In this document: positions 1 to 5,119 of the stretch, in pieces
Position numbering within the stretch: the stretch's first letter is position 1
Layout: each line of letters starts with the position of its first letter
Assembly: GCA_030645645.1 (NCBI GenBank)
Contig: JAUSNC010000057.1
Location: 1-12,291 of the forward strand
Direction: 5' to 3'
DNA from: Candidatus Parcubacteria bacterium
GTDB lineage: Bacteria > Patescibacteriota > Minisyncoccia > Minisyncoccales > UBA6532
Length of the DNA stretch: 12,291 nucleotides
Program-made: the position numbers and the translations under genes
Notes under the pieces: generated by a model
Told to the model about the DNA's origin: nothing
Databases searched by the model: none
Seen by the model: the letters and a program-made list of their open reading frames with translations, nothing else

Positions 1-531
1 CTAATCCCTTGTCAATACCTCTGTCACCGCTTGGGAAAATTTATCTGCCGCCAATGGGCCGTTGGCCGTAATAATATTTCCGTCTGTCACAACCGCCACT
101 TCCTGATAAATAGCCTTGTTCTCCTTTAATATCTTTATTGCGCTTTTATCCATATTTGACGACCAGACAGTGGCTTTCTTCCCATTGAGAATTCCCGCCT
201 TAGCCAGAAGCGCAGGCGCTATGCATATTGCTCCGATTATCTTCGCGTTTCTGGCAAACTCCTGAAAATCGTCATTATCCAGATTTTTTACCATCCCAGC
301 TCCTCCAATAAATAATACTGCGTCAAAATCTCCTGGATTTGCTTTTTGAATCTCTTCGTCAACAAACGCTTCGCCTCCGTCTGCGCCCAATGCAATTCCT
401 TTTTTTGAGCTTAAGGTTGTGATCTTTGCCCCATTATTCTCAAGGTTCATTTTTGGAATGAAATATTCAGGATCGCGGAAATCCCTGAAAGCTATCACTA
501 TGGCTATTTTTTTATTTTCTAATAATTTCAT
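1..531 (-). CDS. DJ-1/PfpI family protein
   Basis: A 176-residue protein of the DJ-1/PfpI fold. The family includes deglycase-like, chaperone and protease-like enzymes of the cytosol. The nucleophile elbow is visible as GAICIAPALLA with Cys103, preceded by the FIGGAGM strand at about residues 74-80; the DGGEAFVDEE segment near 51-60 is also typical. The glutamate that activates the cysteine in classical PfpI proteins lies in an F-E-D-x-E motif; here the matching segment is FRDPE (residues 18-22), with Arg at the first acidic position. The His that follows Cys in AICHGP is Ile. It is therefore a divergent subfamily and the exact activity is uncertain. The start ATG overlaps the mltG stop by four bases (ATGA), so it is the third gene of a coupled run with pcm and mltG. 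Both ends are inside the window. Confidence 0.88.
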   Translation of the reverse strand: MKLLENKKIAIVIAFRDFRDPEYFIPKMNLENNGAKITTLSSKKGIALGADGGEAFVDEEIQKANPGDFDAVLFIGGAGMVKNLDNDDFQEFARNAKIIGAICIAPALLAKAGILNGKKATVWSSNMDKSAIKILKENKAIYQEVAVVTDGNIITANGPLAADKFSQAVTEVLTRD

Positions 532-1508
532 TTAAGGTATTTTGCTCTTGCAATCGCGTGTTCTTCCAAAGTTGCGCTGAAAATAGTTCTGCCGTCCGGG
601 GCTGAAAGATAAAACCAATATTCCGATTCTACCGTTCTCATAGCCGCAATTATACTTTCAATGCCGGGATTGGAAATGGGCCCTACGGGCAAACCGCGGT
701 ATTTATAGGTGTTATAAGGTGAATCTATCTTGGTATCTTCTATGGAAACTCCGGCGCTATTTTTACCGGTAATATAGTTTACAGTTGCGTCAATCTGCAA
801 AGGAACTCCGTTTTTTAATCTTTTCCATAGGATACCGGAAACAATCTGCTTATCTTCAAAAGTTTTGACCTCTCTTTCCAGTAAAGAAGCCATTATTATT
901 GTGTCAAAAATTGTTTTGTTCTTGTCTTTAATCTCGCCTCTTAATTCCGCTGTTAGCTTTTTATTAAAATTATTGAGCATCATTCTGATTACTCCGACTG
1001 AATTCTCGTCTAAATCAATTTTATATGTATCCGGGAAAAGAAATCCTTCCAAGGAAGTACCTTCGGGCACATCGCTTAAAAAATCAAATTCACCTGCATA
1101 GTTTTCGGCTCCTGCCGCCAGAAATACATTTTTTATGAAAAAAGGGAGAATACTGAATTCGTCTGAAATCTGCTCTGAAGTAAATCCTTCGGGAATCGTA
1201 ATTTCTGTTCTGGCTATCTCCCCCCTGCCTATTTTTCCGGCAATCTGGAAAATATTCATTGAAGGAGAAAAAAGATATGCTCCGGACTTAAGATTGCCGG
1301 ACATGCCTGCGGTTATTGCGTATAACCTGAAAAGGAGACTAGAATTAATGAGTTTTTCCTCTTTTAAACTTGTGGAAATATCTCCCAGTCCTTCGCCTTT
1401 CTCAATTAAGAAAAGCTTCTGTTCTTCTGAATTAAAATTTGGAGGAATAAAAATTCCGGCCAATAAGAGAATAAAAACAACTATAATAATGTATTTTAAA
1501 TTTAACAT
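528..1508 (-). CDS. mltG: endolytic murein transglycosylase MltG
   Basis: A 326-residue YceG/MltG-like lytic transglycosylase, expected to cleave nascent peptidoglycan strands at the outer face of the cytoplasmic membrane and so set glycan length. Residues 5-22 form one N-terminal membrane anchor. A LysM-like subdomain follows at about 31-100, where VxxGxGLxDIS-type spacing is seen. The catalytic domain occupies about 100-326. The catalytic glutamate matches Glu211 in ASLLEREV, and the SPYNTYKYRGLPVGPISNPG signature (263-282) is intact. Length is normal for the family (about 330-350). The start codon directly follows the pcm stop (TAAATG) and there is no clear Shine-Dalgarno sequence, so translation is probably coupled to pcm. 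The gene ends by overlapping the DJ-1/PfpI start. Confidence 0.95.
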   Translation of the reverse strand: MLNLKYIIIVVFILLLAGIFIPPNFNSEEQKLFLIEKGEGLGDISTSLKEEKLINSSLLFRLYAITAGMSGNLKSGAYLFSPSMNIFQIAGKIGRGEIARTEITIPEGFTSEQISDEFSILPFFIKNVFLAAGAENYAGEFDFLSDVPEGTSLEGFLFPDTYKIDLDENSVGVIRMMLNNFNKKLTAELRGEIKDKNKTIFDTIIMASLLEREVKTFEDKQIVSGILWKRLKNGVPLQIDATVNYITGKNSAGVSIEDTKIDSPYNTYKYRGLPVGPISNPGIESIIAAMRTVESEYWFYLSAPDGRTIFSATLEEHAIARAKYLK

Positions 1509-2138
1509 TTATTTTTCTATTAAGGGGACAAAAATAAAACCGGGGTATTCTTTTTCTTCAAATTTATTCTTTTCCTTTTTTTCCAGGAGCCATATTGATT
1601 CGCCCATGGGAGCCACTATTCTTCCTCCAATAGCCAGTTGTTTCTTCCATGCGGCAGGAATTTTCCCTTTTCCTGACGCAGAAGCCAAGATAGCGTCAAA
1701 CGGGGCTGATTTTTGACGGCCTTTTGAACCGTCTCCTAAAATACATTCAACCGTCCCTTTCTTTATAAAATTATACTTCATTATGTTTCTTTCTCCGAAT
1801 TCCTTTAATTTAGGAATAATTTCTATAGATATAACTTTCCCTTTTTTATTACCCCTACCCACAATATCGGCCAGCAATGCGCTTGTCCAACCAGAGCCGT
1901 AACCGACATCCAAAATCCTGTCGCCTGCTTTAGGCTGCAATAATTCAAGCATAAAAGCGACGGTTAGCGGTTGAGAAATTGTCTGTCTAAAACCTATAGG
2001 CAAAGGCGAGTTTAGTTCCGCCATGTCTTTTATTCCGTCCCGGAGAAAATCACTCCGTTTTATTTCTTTAAACGCCTTAATTATCGCAGGCGTTTTAAGC
2101 CAGCCATCTTTTATTAAATCATTAATTAAATCGGCCAT
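1509..2138 (-). CDS. pcm: protein-L-isoaspartate O-methyltransferase
   Basis: A 209-residue SAM-dependent methyltransferase of the PCMT family. The family repairs age-damaged proteins by methylating L-isoaspartyl residues, in the cytosol. The family signature RQTISQPLTVAFM is at 51-63. SAM-binding motif I reads DVGYGSGWTSALLA (77-90), and motif II is PFDAILASAS (146-155). The strand LAIGGRIVAPMG (168-179) completes the Rossmann core. Length is normal. It is first in the run pcm-mltG-PfpI. A TATAAT sequence at 2152-2157 lies 13 bases before the ATG, but I see no matching -35, so this promoter is only a possibility. A terminator just upstream at 2168-2206 separates it from the previous unit. 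AAGGAT immediately before the ATG is too close to be a good ribosome site. Confidence 0.9.
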   Translation of the reverse strand: MADLINDLIKDGWLKTPAIIKAFKEIKRSDFLRDGIKDMAELNSPLPIGFRQTISQPLTVAFMLELLQPKAGDRILDVGYGSGWTSALLADIVGRGNKKGKVISIEIIPKLKEFGERNIMKYNFIKKGTVECILGDGSKGRQKSAPFDAILASASGKGKIPAAWKKQLAIGGRIVAPMGESIWLLEKKEKNKFEEKEYPGFIFVPLIEK

Positions 2139-2167
2139 ATCCTTATTCTAAATTATAAAGCGGAAAT

Positions 2168-2206
2168 AAAAAAGAGGCGGTTTGGAAATTTAATTCCTTA
2201 CCGCTC
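2168..2206 (-). terminator. intrinsic terminator after the small membrane-peptide unit
   Basis: On the minus strand GAGCGGT pairs with ACCGCCTC (one bulge), with an inner GGAA/TTCC stem. A run of six T follows directly (A tract at 2168-2173 on the plus strand). This is a standard rho-independent shape. It ends the transcript from the promoter at 2356-2385 and insulates pcm. Confidence 0.75.
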
Positions 2207-2246
2207 TATTTGATTTGTCCCATTATTTTAAAGGTTCTTTGTCTTG

Positions 2247-2345
2247 TTATTTAATGAGCGGCAATAAAGCCAGGGCAACGCCGACAATGGAACAAGCTAT
2301 TATAAATAGTAGTATTTGCATCCAGTCTTTCAATTCTGATCTCAC
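2247..2345 (-). CDS. small single-span membrane peptide (24-32 residues)
   Basis: I do not recognise this gene. A short frame reads from GTG (2343-2345) to TAA (2247-2249), 32 residues. From the internal ATG (2319-2321) it is 24 residues. The N-terminus is polar (RSELKDW). It is followed by one hydrophobic helix of about 18 residues (ILLFIIACSIVGVALALL) and a terminal Lys, as in many bacterial small membrane proteins. Its support is context. A near-consensus promoter sits just upstream and an intrinsic terminator just downstream, making a transcript of about 180 nt with nothing else in it. If the GTG is used the mRNA is almost leaderless; if the ATG is used there is a leader of about 28 nt without a good Shine-Dalgarno. 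The unit could instead be a small RNA with a chance frame. Confidence 0.5.
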   Translation of the reverse strand: MRSELKDWMQILLFIIACSIVGVALALLPLIK

Positions 2346-2355
2346 TCTTTAAACT

Positions 2356-2385
2356 ATTATATACCTAAAATAGATTATTTATCAA
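2356..2385 (-). promoter_or_regulatory. sigma70-type promoter for the small membrane-peptide unit
   Basis: The -35 is TTGATA (2380-2385), the spacer is 18 bases, and the -10 is a perfect TATAAT (2356-2361). The expected start is near 2349, only a few bases before the GTG at 2345. Confidence 0.7.
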
Positions 2386-2403
2386 GAGGCGGAGAATTAA
2401 TCT

Positions 2404-2925
2404 TTACGGAGGTGAAAAAGCGCAATTGTATCCTGCACAAACACCAGATCCCCAATTATACTCTCCGCTATAATCCCAGCACTCTCCTCCGGCTTTTGCA
2501 GCTTGAGCTGCTCCTTGTTTAGTTTCAAAACGCATTTCCAACTGATAACTCTTAGAACAGCTCCACCACCAACTTGGAGTCCCGTAATAATATACGCAAC
2601 CGGAGGCAATTTCCGGATCAGTTATCCCGTCAGACATAAAGCCCCCGCCTACTAAAACAGCGGTAAGTGGATCACTTTGACCGTTTACCGAGATTAGATC
2701 GCAAGCAACAGTGCCGTCCCAAGGATAGAATTCATTTTGAATATGATACATTTCCAGAACAAGCCGAAGTTGTGATAAATCTTCCAGCCTCCTGGCATCT
2801 CTGGCTTTTCCTTTTGACCCTCCTACATTCACTGAAACAACTGTGGCTAAAAGACCAATAATAGCGATAACAACCAAAAGTTCAATTAGAGTAAACCCTT
2901 TATTTTTAGTGTTCCCTATTTTCAT
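2404..2925 (-). CDS. type IV pilin-like / type II secretion pseudopilin
   Basis: A 173-residue prepilin. The N-terminus has a short basic leader (MKIGNTKNKG), then the class III prepilin peptidase site G10|F11 followed by FTLIELLVVIAIIGLLATVV. Glu is at +5 of the mature chain (Glu15) as required for assembly. The hydrophobic helix continues into an amphipathic segment with ARDARRLEDLSQLRLVLEMY, typical of GspG-like major pseudopilins. The C-terminal domain has six Cys (75, 110, 123, 149, 163, 168), so disulfides are plausible. It should be inserted in the membrane, cleaved by PilD and polymerised into a pilus or pseudopilus. No assembly genes lie beside it in this window. It takes the place after tRNA-Trp where secE is often found. 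An extended -10 lies eight bases before the ATG, suggesting a leaderless message. Confidence 0.9.
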   Translation of the reverse strand: MKIGNTKNKGFTLIELLVVIAIIGLLATVVSVNVGGSKGKARDARRLEDLSQLRLVLEMYHIQNEFYPWDGTVACDLISVNGQSDPLTAVLVGGGFMSDGITDPEIASGCVYYYGTPSWWWSCSKSYQLEMRFETKQGAAQAAKAGGECWDYSGEYNWGSGVCAGYNCAFSPP

Positions 2926-2933
2926 ATTAGCTA

Positions 2934-2942
2934 ATTATACCA
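2934..2942 (-). promoter_or_regulatory. extended -10 promoter of the pilin gene
   Basis: TGG followed by TATAAT gives the extended -10 form TGnTATAAT, which can work without a good -35. The upstream DNA carries a run of nine T (2942-2950 on the plus strand). The -10 ends eight bases before the ATG, so the transcript would start at or within about two bases of the start codon. Confidence 0.55.
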
Positions 2943-2981
2943 AAAAAAAACCGCGTTATTGGTGATTTCTTAGCTTTAAAG

Positions 2982-3052
2982 CAGGGGCGGAGAGAATCGA
3001 ACTCCCATCAGATCTTTTGGAGAGACCAGTTCTACCATTAAACTACGCCCCC
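2982..3052 (-). tRNA. tRNA-Trp (CCA anticodon)
   Basis: A complete 71-nt cloverleaf. The acceptor GGGGGCG pairs with CGCCCCT, with a G1-U72 wobble, and the discriminator is G73. The D stem is GTT/AAC, the anticodon stem GGTCT/AGATC, the loop CTCCAAA with anticodon CCA, and the T loop TTCGATT. No CCA end is encoded, so a CCA-adding enzyme is needed. It lies 25 bases after rpmG, the usual rpmG-tRNA-Trp pairing. Confidence 0.95.
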
Positions 3053-3074
3053 ATAATCCGCCCTTGCGGATTAT
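3053..3074 (-). other. perfect hairpin abutting the tRNA-Trp 5' end
   Basis: ATAATCCGC and GCGGATTAT form a perfect 9-bp stem with a 4-base loop. It ends exactly one base before tRNA nucleotide 1 and begins three bases after the rpmG stop. No T run follows it in the minus direction, so it does not look like a terminator for rpmG. It may mark a processing site between rpmG mRNA and the tRNA, or be one of the short TCCGC palindromes scattered in this window. Confidence 0.7.
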
Positions 3075-3077
3075 TAA

Positions 3078-3242
3078 TTATTTTTTGCTTTCTTTGTGGG
3101 CTGTGTGTTTCCTGCAGAGGTTGCAAAATTTGCTTAAATCCAGCTTTTTCTCCACTTGAGCCTTACCCTTGGATTTCTTCATATAGTAATTGACTTTTTT
3201 GCATGCAGAACACTGCATCTTTACGTGTTTTTTCTTTGCCAT
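3078..3242 (-). CDS. rpmG: 50S ribosomal protein L33
   Basis: A 54-residue protein, MAKKKHVKMQCSACKK at the start, with two zinc-ribbon CxxC knuckles: CSAC (11-14) and CNLC (40-43). The C-terminal RKHTAHKESKK tail is highly typical of L33, a small protein of the large subunit near the tRNA exit site. The length is normal, and the four-cysteine (zinc-binding) form is present. The gene lies between tRNA-Thr and tRNA-Trp, the conserved place for rpmG in the tRNA-Thr/tuf/rpmG/tRNA-Trp/secE order, although tuf and secE are missing here. Two TATAAT sequences occur upstream, at 3248-3253 and 3260-3265, five and seventeen bases before the ATG. There is no Shine-Dalgarno. Confidence 0.95.
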   Translation of the reverse strand: MAKKKHVKMQCSACKKVNYYMKKSKGKAQVEKKLDLSKFCNLCRKHTAHKESKK

Positions 3243-3328
3243 GATTTATTATATTTCTAATTATACTTAAACCTGTTAGGTAAAGTTTTTTCAGAAAATT
3301 AAATAAGAATAAATAATAATTATTTCTG

Positions 3329-3598
3329 AGCCGATGGCCGGACTTGAACCGGCGACCTACTCCTTCGTTTACACCTCCACTTCGCAAAAAGCTTATAGGA
3401 GGACTAGACTGTATCTTAAACTCTTAAAAAAAAGAGTTTCCCTTGTCAGTCGTTCGGGCCAAATAAATTGCCACGGTCTAGACCTAGATTGCTAATAAGG
3501 CCTTTGACCGTTATTCGGGATTCACTATATAGTTTCCCATATAGTGGGCAGAATTAACGAACTACCATGGAGTTGCTCTACCACTGAGCTACATCGGC
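3329..3598 (-). tRNA. tRNA-Thr (GGU anticodon), interrupted by a group I intron
   Basis: The 5' exon is 3564-3598 and the 3' exon 3329-3365; joined they give a 72-nt cloverleaf without encoded CCA. The acceptor is GCCGATG/CATCGGC with discriminator T73. The D arm is GCTC/GAGC, the anticodon stem ACTCC/GGAGT, and the T arm GCCGG/CCGGC with loop TTCAAGT. The rebuilt loop is ATGGTAA, anticodon GGT. G1-C72, C2-G71, G35 and U36 match the known threonine identity set. The split lies between U36 and A37: the 5' exon ends in U and the intron ends in G, as group I splicing requires. The neighbours tRNA-Tyr and rpmG support the Thr assignment. Confidence 0.9.
3366..3563 (-). other. group I intron (198 nt, no ORF) in tRNA-Thr
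   Basis: A self-splicing type intron. Numbers are intron positions. P1 pairs exon GGU plus intron AG (1-2) with CTGCC (13-17), placing the splice-site U opposite G. P2 is CACTATAT/ATATAGTG (18-25, 34-41). P3 is TCCC (44-47) with GGGA (122-125). P4 is ACGGTC/GACCGT (53-58, 86-91). P5 is AGGCC/GGTCT (61-65, 80-84). P6 is a short GGC/GCC stem. P7 is GACTG/CAGTC (113-117, 153-157). P8 is AAACTCTT/AAGAGTTT (125-132, 139-146), followed by the joining segment AAGATA. P9 is CCTCC/GGAGG (162-166, 186-190). The last base is G198. It is compact, like tRNA introns of the IC3 type, and has no room for a homing endonuclease. Self-splicing is inferred, not shown. Confidence 0.88.
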
Positions 3599-3628
3599 AT
3601 CTACTTAAATTCCGTAATCATTTTACAA

Positions 3629-3637
3629 ATTATATCA
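3629..3637 (-). promoter_or_regulatory. extended -10 promoter for tRNA-Thr
   Basis: TGA plus TATAAT gives an extended -10 in the 65-base gap between tRNA-Tyr and tRNA-Thr. The start would be near 3622, leaving a 5' leader of about 24 nt for RNase P to remove. No clear -35 is visible. Confidence 0.5.
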
Positions 3638-3663
3638 CGAAGTTTTTTATTATTATAATTATG

Positions 3664-3747
3664 TGGGCAGGGAGGGACTTGCACCCCCGAAGTCCTTTCG
3701 GACGCCAGATTTACAGTCTGGTGCGATTGCTACTCCGCCACCTACCC
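3664..3747 (-). tRNA. tRNA-Tyr (GUA anticodon)
   Basis: An 84-nt class II tRNA. The acceptor GGGTAGG pairs with CCTGCCC (one T-G wobble) and the discriminator is A73. The anticodon stem is CCAGA/TCTGG around loop CTGTAAA, anticodon GTA. The long variable arm has the stem GTCC/GGAC, and the T loop is TGCAAGT. No CCA is encoded. It lies 31 bases after trmD and may be transcribed with it. Confidence 0.95.
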
Positions 3748-3778
3748 ATGACTTATACAATAAATAGCATGAAAACGG

Positions 3779-4468
3779 CTAATTTTCAATTATTTTTCCT
3801 TTTTTATTTCTCCATTCCTCCACTTTTTTATGATTACCTCCTAATAAAACTTTGGGCGCTTTCCAGCTCACGCCTTTTTTCGGCGAAAAAACTTCAGGTC
3901 TAGTATATTGCGGATACTCAATGAAACCTTTCCTACTTGTAATCCTTTCTTTTAGAAATTGTGGCTTACCTATTATACCGGGGATGAGCCTGGAAATGGT
4001 TTCAATGACAATCATTGCCGGCAGTTCTCCGCCCATCAGCACATAATCCCCTATGGAAACCTCCTTATCAGCAATGTATTTTGCCACTCTCTCATCAATT
4101 CCTTCATACCTGCCGCAAATAAGAATCAACTGTCCTATCTTTGAAAAATTATAAGCCATTTTCTGACTGAACTTCTTTGCCCGGGGCGTAAAAAGCACGA
4201 CCAGGGATTTTCCTTTCTTATTTTTCTGCCGATAAATCTTTTTTATCTTCTTAACAGCTTTAAAAATTGGCTCTATTTTCATCACCATACCGATTCCTCC
4301 TCCAAAAGGCTTATCATCAACGACATGATGTTTGTCGCTTGTAAAATCCCTTAAATTATGGATATTTATTTCAATCAATCCTTTATCAATCGCCTTTTTT
4401 AGAAGTGATTCCTTGAAATACGACTCAAATATTTCCGGAAAAATTGTAATAATGTCGAATCTGATCAT
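3779..4468 (-). CDS. trmD: tRNA (guanine-37-N1)-methyltransferase TrmD
   Basis: A 229-residue SPOUT methyltransferase that makes m1G37 next to G36 in tRNAs, preventing +1 frameshifts. The N-terminus is FDIITIFPEIF. DDKPFGGGIGMVM (51-63), LILICGRYEGIDERV (114-128) and IGDYVLMGGELPA (139-151) form the SAM-binding trefoil knot. ISRLIPG (158-164) keeps the conserved Arg. EYPQYTRPEVF (184-194) is also present. The Asp that serves as general base in E. coli TrmD (Asp169) has no clear counterpart: the segment reads KERITSRKG. I chose the ATG at 4466-4468 because it fits the family N-terminus; an in-frame ATG 48 bases upstream adds a hydrophobic stretch not seen in the family. TATAAT lies six bases before this ATG. 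It is preceded by a 163-residue unknown gene in the place where rimM is often found. Confidence 0.94.
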   Translation of the reverse strand: MIRFDIITIFPEIFESYFKESLLKKAIDKGLIEINIHNLRDFTSDKHHVVDDKPFGGGIGMVMKIEPIFKAVKKIKKIYRQKNKKGKSLVVLFTPRAKKFSQKMAYNFSKIGQLILICGRYEGIDERVAKYIADKEVSIGDYVLMGGELPAMIVIETISRLIPGIIGKPQFLKERITSRKGFIEYPQYTRPEVFSPKKGVSWKAPKVLLGGNHKKVEEWRNKKGKIIEN

Positions 4469-4474
4469 ATTTAT

Positions 4475-4480
4475 ATTATA
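4475..4480 (-). promoter_or_regulatory. possible -10 element of trmD
   Basis: A perfect TATAAT lies six bases upstream of the trmD ATG, so a start here would give a leaderless message. The only -35-like match is CTGACC at a short 15-base spacing. It could be chance in AT-rich DNA. Confidence 0.35.
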
Positions 4481-4497
4481 CAGGAAAAAAATAAAGG

Positions 4498-4989
4498 TCA
4501 GAGCGTTTCTGACCATTTAGAAATGACTTGCAGAAATTTGCTTTTTGAATTCACTACAAAGCTTAGTGTGATAGTTTTCTCCTTCTGTGGGCTCCATACA
4601 GAAACTTTATTAAGGAAACAGTCTGTTGAATATTTAAGGTCATCAAGCGCCTGCACACAATCCTTTTCAATAAAGATGCGGCCCCATTTTGGCCGGAGTT
4701 TCTTCCATAATCCTCTGGCTAAGCGGTATTTATTGTTCCTTTCTTTCTTTTGAAATAATTCCTTAACTATATCTCTAAGAAAAACCATCATTTCCTTTTG
4801 TTCTTTGACTGAACTCTCTTTCTGTTGTTTTATCAGATATATTGCTTTCTTAAAAGAAATAAATGAACCTGACTGCTGATTTAATACAATTAAATTCTCT
4901 TGTGTTTGTTTTTCAATCAAACGGGTTTCAGATTCGCATATTTTCGTGATTTTCTTCGCCTTAAAAAGAACCTGCTCTTTATCAATCAT
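4498..4989 (-). CDS. hypothetical protein, 163 residues
   Basis: I do not recognise this protein. It is hydrophilic and lysine/glutamine-rich, with no signal peptide or membrane span. Residues 1-85 look helical and could form a coiled coil (ESETRLIEKQTQEN, IKQQKESSVKEQKE). A basic middle follows (RLARGLWKKLRPKWG, 89-103) and then a mixed C-terminal part with Trp132 and Trp159. Its ATG has the best Shine-Dalgarno of the window, AAAGGAG at 4999-5005, nine bases from the start, which strongly supports it being translated. It lies after the khpA terminator and 29 bases before trmD, so it is probably transcribed with trmD. It sits where rimM would be in the common rpsP-khpA-rimM-trmD order, but I see no RimM features (PRC barrel), so I do not call it RimM. 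Confidence 0.75.
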   Translation of the reverse strand: MIDKEQVLFKAKKITKICESETRLIEKQTQENLIVLNQQSGSFISFKKAIYLIKQQKESSVKEQKEMMVFLRDIVKELFQKKERNNKYRLARGLWKKLRPKWGRIFIEKDCVQALDDLKYSTDCFLNKVSVWSPQKEKTITLSFVVNSKSKFLQVISKWSETL

Positions 4990-4998
4990 TTTATATAT

Positions 4999-5038
4999 CT
5001 CCTTTCATTTAGTTTATATAAGAAACAATAAAAGTCAA
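4999..5038 (-). promoter_or_regulatory. promoter and strong Shine-Dalgarno for the 163-residue gene
   Basis: TTGACT (5033-5038) is followed after 16 bases by TAAACT (5011-5016), a partial -10. AAAGGAG lies at 4999-5005. The expected start is almost at the Shine-Dalgarno, which would give a leader of about 15 nt. The ribosome site is clear; the promoter is tentative. Confidence 0.5.
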
Positions 5039-5042
5039 ATTA

Positions 5043-5096
5043 TTGAACCAAAAATCCCCGTCCGCCAAGTGGCGGGGGGATTTTCAGCGGGTTCAA
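5043..5096 (-). terminator. long intrinsic terminator after khpA
   Basis: On the minus strand an outer stem TTGAACC/GGTTCAA encloses AAAATCCCC/GGGGATTTT and an inner CCGCC/GGCGG stem with a four-base loop. Five T follow the inner hairpin. It starts 23 bases after the khpA stop. The T-rich flank in the plus direction is weaker. Confidence 0.78.
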
Positions 5097-5119
5097 GGAT
5101 AGTGCCCGAAAATTTAAAT

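Noticed and set aside
2152..2157. A confident promoter for pcm
   Set aside because: TATAAT is present but there is no -35 or extended -10, and the leader would be only about six bases, so it is mentioned only as a possibility.
3291..3329. Inverted repeat TCAGAAA/TTTCTGA as a terminator after tRNA-Thr
   Set aside because: The loop is about 25 bases, the stem is AT-rich and overlaps the tRNA end, and no T run follows it in the transcribed direction.
3329..3598. Reading the split tRNA as tRNA-Arg (ACG) or tRNA-Pro (GGG)
   Set aside because: Those junctions would not leave U at the end of the 5' exon and G at the end of the intron. Body sequence, G1-C72/C2-G71 and neighbours fit tRNA-Thr.
4469..4516. 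An upstream ATG extending TrmD by 16 residues
   Set aside because: It would add a hydrophobic stretch before the conserved FDIITIFPE start and overlap the end of the preceding gene; the family starts at the ATG chosen.
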